Source of the DNA: Acidimicrobiaceae bacterium
GTDB lineage: Bacteria > Actinomycetota > Acidimicrobiia > Acidimicrobiales > MedAcidi-G1
Direction of reading: 5' to 3'
Assembly (NCBI GenBank): GCA_002727895.1
Contig: PBUO01000100.1
Coordinates: 1-11,037 of the forward strand
DNA length: 11,037 bases
How positions within the stretch are numbered: the stretch's first letter is position 1; each line of letters begins with the position of its first letter. Below are positions 6,996-11,037 of the stretch, one piece after another. The position numbers and the translations under genes were made by a program. The notes beneath the pieces are model-generated. The model saw only the letters and a list, made by a program, of their open reading frames with translations, did no database searches and had not been told where the DNA came from.

Positions 6996-7021
6996 CTGAT
7001 CGGCGGGGAGCGAACGATCAG
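6996..7021 (-). terminator. Weak stem-loop just after the carbonic anhydrase gene
   Basis: CTGATCG (6996-7002) and CGATCAG (7015-7021) make a perfect 7-bp inverted repeat with a 12-base loop. It begins about 8 bases past the carbonic anhydrase stop on the minus strand. There is no U-tract, so termination is only suggested by position. Confidence 0.35.
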
Positions 7022-7028
7022 GGGTCGA

Positions 7029-7514
7029 TCAGGAGTCGGAGTGGACCTCGGCCAGGGCTCCCGTGTCCACGTCGTACACGTGGCCAGCGACATCGTCCCG
7101 GTGGAGCAGGAACGGGCAGGCCCGGAGCCTGCGGATCGACTCCCGGACGCTGTCGGACGGATCGGCGAAGGAGCCCGGGGCCCAGACCGGGCGCTGGCCG
7201 GCGTCGGCGGCGAGATCGGTGAGGAACCCCTCCTGGTCGAGGCCCTCGACGCCGCACCGGGTGTGGTGGAGGAGCACGATCCCGGTGGTGCCCAGCAGGC
7301 GCTGCGACAGGCACAACGATCGGACCACGTCGTCGGTGAGGATGCCACCGGCGTTGCGGATCACGTGTGCCGCGCCCGGTTCCAGGCCCAGTACCCGGGC
7401 CGGGTCCAACCGGGCGTCCATGCACGCCACCACGGCCAGTTTCCTCGAGGGAGCGGCGCTCTGGGGGAGATCCCGCGCCAAGTCCCGGGAGAGCTCCTCG
7501 GGGGTTGAGTCCAC
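7029..7514 (-). CDS. Beta-carbonic anhydrase, short actinobacterial (Rv1284-like) type
   Basis: A 161-residue zinc enzyme interconverting CO2 and bicarbonate. The zinc ligands and catalytic pair are visible: C31, D33 and R35 in VACMDARLDP, and H84 and C87 in LLHHTRCG. HVIRNAGGILTDDVVRSL (50-67), SQRLLGTTGIVLLHHT (70-85) and RGVE-like spacing after the cysteine agree with the mycobacterial Rv1284 (~163 residues), as do the total length and the late GHVYDVDTGALAEV segment. The GTG at 7514 is chosen because it leaves about 30 residues before the first cysteine, as in Rv1284, and because AGGTG lies eight bases upstream inside the preceding gene. It starts two bases after the stop of the acyl-CoA synthetase (TGAGCGTG), so the two are co-transcribed and probably translationally coupled. 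The same frame is open further upstream within the synthetase, but that extension is not protein-like. Confidence 0.93.
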   Translation of the reverse strand: MDSTPEELSRDLARDLPQSAAPSRKLAVVACMDARLDPARVLGLEPGAAHVIRNAGGILTDDVVRSLCLSQRLLGTTGIVLLHHTRCGVEGLDQEGFLTDLAADAGQRPVWAPGSFADPSDSVRESIRRLRACPFLLHRDDVAGHVYDVDTGALAEVHSDS

Positions 7515-7516
7515 GC

Positions 7517-9067
7517 TCAGTTCACCTGCTTGGCCATGCCCTCCCAGAAGGGGGCACGGAGCTTGAACTTCTGCAGCTTTCCGGTGGCCGTGCGGGCCAG
7601 CTCGTCGCGGAACTCGACGGTGGTCGGGCACTTGAAGTGGGCCAGGCGTTCCCGACAGTGGTCGATCAGTGCCCGCTCGTCCGGGGCGCCTTCGTCCAGA
7701 AACTCGGCGTCCGGTGTCAGGACGACCAGGGCCTTGATGGTCTCGCCCCACTTCTCGTCGGGGACGCCGATGACGGCCACCTCGGCCACCGCCGGATGCG
7801 AGAACAGGGTGTCCTCCACCTCGATCGACGAAACGTTCTCGCCACCCGAGATGATGACGTCCTTCTTGCGGTCGGTGATGGTGGCGAAGTTCTCGTCGTC
7901 GATGGTCGCCCCGTCGCCGGTGTGGAACCAGTCGTCGGCCAGGGCCTCGGAGGTGGCCTCTGGCTGGTCCCAGTAGCTCTTCAGGACGTGGTTGGTGCGG
8001 GCCAGCAACTCGCCCTCTGGCGACGTGGTCAGGGTGACGCCCAGGGCGGGGGCGCCGGCCCGTGACAGGCGGGCCGCCCGCTCGGCCGGGGTGTCGTCGT
8101 CCCACTCGGCCCGGTCGCGGTTCATGGTCAGCAGCGGGGCGGTCTCGGTCAGACCGTAGATCTGGATGAACTCCCAGCCCAGCTCGGTCTCGACGCGCTC
8201 GATGGTCCGGGTGGGCGGCGGGGCGCCGGCCACCACGATCCGCATGGTGCCCGTGCCGGGGATCTCGCCGTCCCAGTCGGCCGCCGCATCCAGCACCGCC
8301 GCGATGACCGCCGGGGCGCCACACAGCAGCGTCACGCCGTGCTGTTCGATGCGGCGCAGGATCTCGGCGCCGTCGACCTTGCGGAGCACGATGTGCCTGC
8401 CGCCCATGCCGGTCATGGCGTACGGCATGCCCCAGCCGTTGCAGTGGAACATGGGCAGGGTGTGCAGGTAGACGTCGCGGTCGTTCACGCCGGTCTGCCA
8501 GCCGAACACCGCGGCGTTCAGCCATAGGTTCCGGTGGGTCATCTCTACGCCCTTGGGGCGGGCGGTGGTGCCGCTCGTGTAGTTGATGGTGGCCGTGGCG
8601 TTCTCGTCCGGGGTCCACGGACGGGGCTCCACGCCCTCCACGAACAGGGCGTCGGACTCCTCGCCGGCCAGCAGCCGGGTCCCGACCTTCACGTCGCCCA
8701 GATCGGCCTCGAGCTCGGGGTCCATGATGAGCACGTCGGCGCCCGAGTGGTCGACGATGTACTGGACCTCCTCGGCGTTGAGTCGGAAGTTGATGGGCAC
8801 GCCGACCCGTCCGAAGGCGCTGGTGCCGAACAGGAAGACCAGTAGCCGGGCCGCGTTGTGGCTGACCATGGCCACCCGGGCGCCGTGGTCGAGGCCCATG
8901 CCGTCCAGGCCGGAGGCCATGGCCCGCGACAGCTCGGCCACCCGGCGGTATGTCAGGTCGGGGAGCGGCGGGGCCACCTGGTCGGGTTCGTCGACGAAGG
9001 CGATCCGGTCGCCGTACACCAACTCGGCCCGGCGGAGGTGGTCGGCGATGGTCAGCGGAACCTGCAT
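7517..9067 (-). CDS. AMP-forming acyl-CoA synthetase (fatty/short-chain acid-CoA ligase)
   Basis: A 516-residue ANL-superfamily enzyme that activates a carboxylic acid to acyl-AMP and then acyl-CoA. Ordered motifs: phosphate loop YTSGTTARPKGVEMTH (163-178), LPMFHCNGWGMPY (204-216), adenine-binding GAPPP (281-285), YGLTETAP (304-311), WFHTGD (380-385), hinge ITDRKKDVIISGGENVSSIEVE (397-418) and the C-terminal ATGKLQKFKLR with catalytic K497. Length matches the family (~500-550). The acid used cannot be determined; medium- or branched-chain fatty acids and methylmercaptopropionate-type acids are activated by relatives. AGGAGA nine bases before the ATG is a good ribosome binding site. It diverges from the chorismate mutase gene across a 156-bp gap and leads directly into the carbonic anhydrase gene, forming a two-gene operon. 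Confidence 0.94.
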   Translation of the reverse strand: MQVPLTIADHLRRAELVYGDRIAFVDEPDQVAPPLPDLTYRRVAELSRAMASGLDGMGLDHGARVAMVSHNAARLLVFLFGTSAFGRVGVPINFRLNAEEVQYIVDHSGADVLIMDPELEADLGDVKVGTRLLAGEESDALFVEGVEPRPWTPDENATATINYTSGTTARPKGVEMTHRNLWLNAAVFGWQTGVNDRDVYLHTLPMFHCNGWGMPYAMTGMGGRHIVLRKVDGAEILRRIEQHGVTLLCGAPAVIAAVLDAAADWDGEIPGTGTMRIVVAGAPPPTRTIERVETELGWEFIQIYGLTETAPLLTMNRDRAEWDDDTPAERAARLSRAGAPALGVTLTTSPEGELLARTNHVLKSYWDQPEATSEALADDWFHTGDGATIDDENFATITDRKKDVIISGGENVSSIEVEDTLFSHPAVAEVAVIGVPDEKWGETIKALVVLTPDAEFLDEGAPDERALIDHCRERLAHFKCPTTVEFRDELARTATGKLQKFKLRAPFWEGMAKQVN

Positions 9068-9158
9068 GGGGCGTGCTCTCCTGGGCTCTGCACTCGGGCC
9101 ACGCGGCGTCGGTCGCCTCGGGGCGGATGGCCGAGACTAGTTGTCGGGCCCAGGGCGG

Positions 9159-9185
9159 CCGGAATGGGAGCCGGCCGGATTCCGG
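9159..9185. promoter_or_regulatory. Operator-like inverted repeat between divergent genes
   Basis: CCGGAAT (9159-9165) and ATTCCGG (9179-9185) are perfect reverse complements separated by 13 bases, so half-sites are 20 bp apart centre to centre, two helical turns. The spacer itself contains the palindrome CCGGCCGG (9171-9178). It lies in the intergenic region between the acyl-CoA synthetase and chorismate mutase genes, just upstream of the mutase -10 box, where a dimeric regulator could act on either promoter. The binding protein is unknown. Confidence 0.4.
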
Positions 9186-9210
9186 TCCCCGGAGGTCGGG
9201 CGGCAGGGCG

Positions 9211-9216
9211 TACGAT
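9211..9216 (+). promoter_or_regulatory. -10 box of a likely leaderless promoter for the chorismate mutase gene
   Basis: TACGAT matches the TANNNT consensus and is followed by TCGGCCC and then the GTG start at 9224. The seven-base spacing would start the transcript at the first base of the start codon. The nearest purine-rich stretch, GGAGG at 9191-9195, is far too distant to be a ribosome binding site. No clear -35 box is seen. Confidence 0.5.
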
Positions 9217-9223
9217 TCGGCCC

Positions 9224-9529
9224 GTGGATCAGGATCCTGTGCTGGACGAGTACCGCTCCAGCATCGACAACATCGACGCCGCGCTCATCCACCTGCTGGC
9301 CGAGCGCTTCAAGGTCACCCGTCGGGTGGGCGCCCACAAGGTGGCCGCCGGGCTGCCACCGGCCGACCCCGACCGGGAGGCCGCCCAGGTGCAACGCATG
9401 CGCGACCTGGCCGAGTCGGCCGGCCTCGACCCGGTGTTCAGCGAGAAGTTCCTTCGCTTCGTGATCGACGAGGTAATCCGTCACCACGAGGTCGCCGGAG
9501 ATGGGTTTGCCGGAAACGGCGGGGGCTAG
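9224..9529 (+). CDS. Monofunctional chorismate mutase, AroQ-type
   Basis: A 101-residue all-helical enzyme converting chorismate to prephenate, the branch point to phenylalanine and tyrosine. R11 in the first helix, R28 in LLAERF, K39 in GAHKVAAG, and D48, R51 and E52 in PPADPDRE fall at the positions of the E. coli P-protein mutase active-site residues. SIDNIDAALIHLLAERF (13-29) and the closing KFLRFVIDEVIRHHE (75-89) are typical of the small free-standing mutases of high-GC Gram-positives (~90-100 residues). The GTG at 9224 is chosen because TACGAT stands seven bases upstream (leaderless start); GTG at 9239 is possible but would remove residues before R11. The Gly-rich tail (from 92) is nonconserved. 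It diverges from the acyl-CoA synthetase and converges on the diiron protein gene 30 bp downstream. Confidence 0.9.
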   Translation: MDQDPVLDEYRSSIDNIDAALIHLLAERFKVTRRVGAHKVAAGLPPADPDREAAQVQRMRDLAESAGLDPVFSEKFLRFVIDEVIRHHEVAGDGFAGNGGG

Positions 9530-9559
9530 CCCTCCGGTCTTGCTCCCGGAAGTAGGCCC

Positions 9560-10723
9560 TCAGCCCTCGGCCATCTCCCGGTCCTTGGCTACCTCGTCGA
9601 GCTCCGCGTACTCCTCGCCGGTGTCGACCCAGTCCTCGAACTCGATCACGCCGATGTCGGTGAACCGGTCGCGCAGCCAGCCGTCGCCAGCATCCAGCAG
9701 TCCCAGCTTCTTGCAGTTGGGCACGATCTTCGAAAACAGCAACTTCTGGAACAGTCGCAGCTCGTCGGGCATCTCGAGGGTGAACTTGACCATGTCCTTC
9801 ACCGGCACGCCCATGCGCTCCCACACCTCCTGGCGCATGAACCGGTCCCGCATCCGCAGTGCCGCCTCGAAGGCGAACTCCTGGCGGTCCCGCAGTTCGG
9901 CCACCGTGAGCTCCTGGTACACCTCCTGGAGGCTGAGCACGCCAAATGCCACGTGGCGGGCCTCGTCGGACATGACGTAGCGCAGCAGCTTCTTGAGCAG
10001 CGGCTCCTCGGTGGTCTGGTGCATGAAGCCGAAGGCGGCCAGAGCCAGCCCCTCGACCATGATCTGCATGCCCAGGTAGGTCATGTCCCACCGGCTGTCC
10101 TCGAGGATGTCGTCCAGCAAGGCGCCGAGGTGGGTGTTGACCGGGTACTTGATGCCGTCGAGCTTCTGGTCGAGGTACTGGGCGAACACCTCGACGTGGC
10201 GGGCCTCGTCGACCACCTGGGTGGCCGCGTAGTACTTGGCGTCGATCCACGGGACGGTCTCGACGATCTTGGCGGTGCACAGAAGGGCTCCCTGCTCGCC
10301 GTGCATGAACTGGCTGAGGCTCCAGTTCATCGACTCGACGCCGACCTCCGCCCACTCGTCCTCGGTCAACTTGTGGAGCGGAGACTCGGGGTTGTCGGCG
10401 AAGTAGGCCACCTCGTCGGGATTGGCCGGAGCCAAGACGGCGTACGGGTCGACCTCGATCGACCAGTCCAGGTCGGTCTGGCCATTCCACTGCGAGGTCT
10501 TGGCCTTCTCGTAGAGCTTGTCGAGGCTGGCCCGCTCGCCCTTGTCGTAGCGCCAAGTGAAGATGGCATCGGCGTTGTCCTCGACCGTGCTGATGAGCGA
10601 GGTCATGTCCTCGTTGGAGCGCGAGAAGTCCATGATCCGGTCCGGGTCGTTGGCGTACGCCCGGAAGTCGAACTGATCGTCGGACACGTACTCGCTTCCG
10701 GTGAGTGGCTCGGTGGCGGTCAT
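9560..10723 (-). CDS. Ferritin-like diiron protein (R2-like fold, probable oxygenase/oxidase)
   Basis: A 387-residue protein with the four-helix diiron ligand set E...ExxH...E...ExxH: E143 (FMHGEQGALL), E173/H176 (VVDEARHVEVF), E224 (IMVEGLALAAFGF) and E254/H257 (VMSDEARHVAFG). This is the metal site of ribonucleotide reductase R2, bacterial multicomponent monooxygenases, fatty acyl desaturases and related oxidases. The position four residues after H176, where R2 has its radical tyrosine, is F180, and the protein lacks an R2-like C-terminus, so a reductase role is unlikely. V250 rather than His four residues before E254 also separates it from AurF-type N-oxygenases. The substrate is unknown. 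AGGAG eight bases before the ATG is a good ribosome binding site. A paralogue lies 46 bp upstream on the same strand, presumably co-transcribed. Confidence 0.85.
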   Translation of the reverse strand: MTATEPLTGSEYVSDDQFDFRAYANDPDRIMDFSRSNEDMTSLISTVEDNADAIFTWRYDKGERASLDKLYEKAKTSQWNGQTDLDWSIEVDPYAVLAPANPDEVAYFADNPESPLHKLTEDEWAEVGVESMNWSLSQFMHGEQGALLCTAKIVETVPWIDAKYYAATQVVDEARHVEVFAQYLDQKLDGIKYPVNTHLGALLDDILEDSRWDMTYLGMQIMVEGLALAAFGFMHQTTEEPLLKKLLRYVMSDEARHVAFGVLSLQEVYQELTVAELRDRQEFAFEAALRMRDRFMRQEVWERMGVPVKDMVKFTLEMPDELRLFQKLLFSKIVPNCKKLGLLDAGDGWLRDRFTDIGVIEFEDWVDTGEEYAELDEVAKDREMAEG

Positions 10724-10769
10724 GGTGGTGGCTCCTGGGTAATGGATCGGGCGGGTCGGGGCTGGCGGG

Positions 10770-11037
10770 TCAGTGGGTGGGCTGGTCGATGACCTCGACG
10801 CCCTCGAGGTTGTCCGGGTCGAAGCCGGCCGGTTCCTGGTCGGCCCCTTCCTGGTCGGACAGGCGCCCCTCCAGGTTGAGGGCCTCGGCGGTGTTCTCCC
10901 AGTCCTCGTACTCGATGATGTTCATCTCCTGGAAGCGCTCCCGCAGCCACCCGTCCCGGTGGTCGAGCAGGCCGAGCTTCTTGCAGTTGGGAACGATCTT
11001 GGAGAACAGGATCCGTTGGAAGCGGCGCTGCGCCTCC
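10770..11037 (-). CDS. Second ferritin-like diiron protein (partial; C-terminal 88 residues)
   Basis: The 3' end of a gene whose start lies beyond the right edge; the stop is TGA at 10772-10770. The segment from RRFQRILFSKIVPNCKKLGL to EYEDWENTAE matches the C-terminal part of the neighbouring diiron protein at 33 of 48 positions by hand alignment without gaps, including an identical 15-residue block FSKIVPNCKKLGLLD. After that the two differ: this one has an acidic tail of about 38 residues ending DQPTH, the neighbour a shorter one. The metal-binding helices are outside the window, so activity is inferred from the paralogue alone. It is 46 bp upstream of the complete copy. Confidence 0.85.
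   Translation of the reverse strand, partial: EAQRRFQRILFSKIVPNCKKLGLLDHRDGWLRERFQEMNIIEYEDWENTAEALNLEGRLSDQEGADQEPAGFDPDNLEGVEVIDQPTH

Noticed and set aside
7515..8618. Upstream extension of the carbonic anhydrase frame into the acyl-CoA synthetase
   Set aside because: The extension is a shadow of the synthetase in another frame; the family length and a GTG with AGGTG upstream fix the start at 7514.
8858..9223. Upstream extension of the chorismate mutase frame
   Set aside because: It is antisense to the synthetase 5' end, has no family similarity, and a good -10 box sits directly before the GTG at 9224.
9560..10723. Ribonucleotide reductase R2 subunit
   Set aside because: The diiron ligands fit, but the radical Tyr position is Phe, the R2 C-terminal region is absent, and no reductase large subunit is nearby.
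9560..10723. AurF-type p-aminobenzoate N-oxygenase
   Set aside because: AurF has an extra His ligand four residues before the last ExxH glutamate; here that position is V250.
1..11037. CRISPR array, tRNA or rRNA genes, insertion sequence, prophage or toxin-antitoxin pair
   Set aside because: No regularly spaced repeats, RNA gene signatures, transposase or integrase motifs, or small paired genes of that kind were seen.

Overview
This is a high-GC, gene-dense chromosomal stretch that most resembles an actinomycete (Actinomycetota), possibly of the Acidimicrobiia type. The main reasons are a short beta-carbonic anhydrase of the mycobacterial Rv1284 type, a small chorismate mutase of the high-GC Gram-positive kind, an Ala/Thr-rich lipoprotein linker, and two genes that look leaderless: each has a TANNNT box seven bases before a GTG start and no Shine-Dalgarno sequence. 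The taxonomic call is an inference. No tRNA, rRNA, CRISPR array, insertion sequence or phage gene was seen.

Layout. The left edge holds the C-terminal end of a 3-hydroxyisobutyrate-dehydrogenase-type oxidoreductase (+). It converges on a TauD/TfdA-type Fe(II)/2-oxoglutarate dioxygenase (-). Next comes a complete polar amino acid ABC transporter operon on the minus strand, in the classic order of binding lipoprotein (aapJ, 5711-6838), permease (aapQ, 4015-5541), permease (aapM, 2198-4015) and ATPase (aapP, 1377-2165). Both permeases are longer than usual; AapM has about 200 extra, largely membrane-embedded residues. A perfect 19-bp stem with an AAAA loop separates aapJ from aapQ, a normal place to set an excess of binding protein over membrane components. 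The region upstream of aapJ holds a possible promoter, a 23-bp near-perfect dyad and a leader hairpin.

Further right, an acyl-CoA synthetase (-) is followed two bases later by a beta-carbonic anhydrase (-). The synthetase diverges from a monofunctional chorismate mutase (+), and the 156-bp gap between them carries an operator-like inverted repeat. At the right edge are two adjacent, related ferritin-like diiron proteins (-): one complete, and the other cut by the window edge so that only its C-terminal 88 residues are visible.

How the genes work together. AapJ captures amino acids outside the membrane, AapQ and AapM form the channel, and AapP drives uptake with ATP. The dioxygenase and the HIBADH-like enzyme could act on amino-acid-like or sulfonate substrates, but nothing in the sequence links them to the transporter. 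The most interesting points are the enlarged permeases, the intra-operon hairpin, the paired leaderless promoters, and the tandem diiron proteins, which keep R2-type metal ligands but have Phe where R2 has its radical Tyr. I found no clear evidence of a wholly new system.
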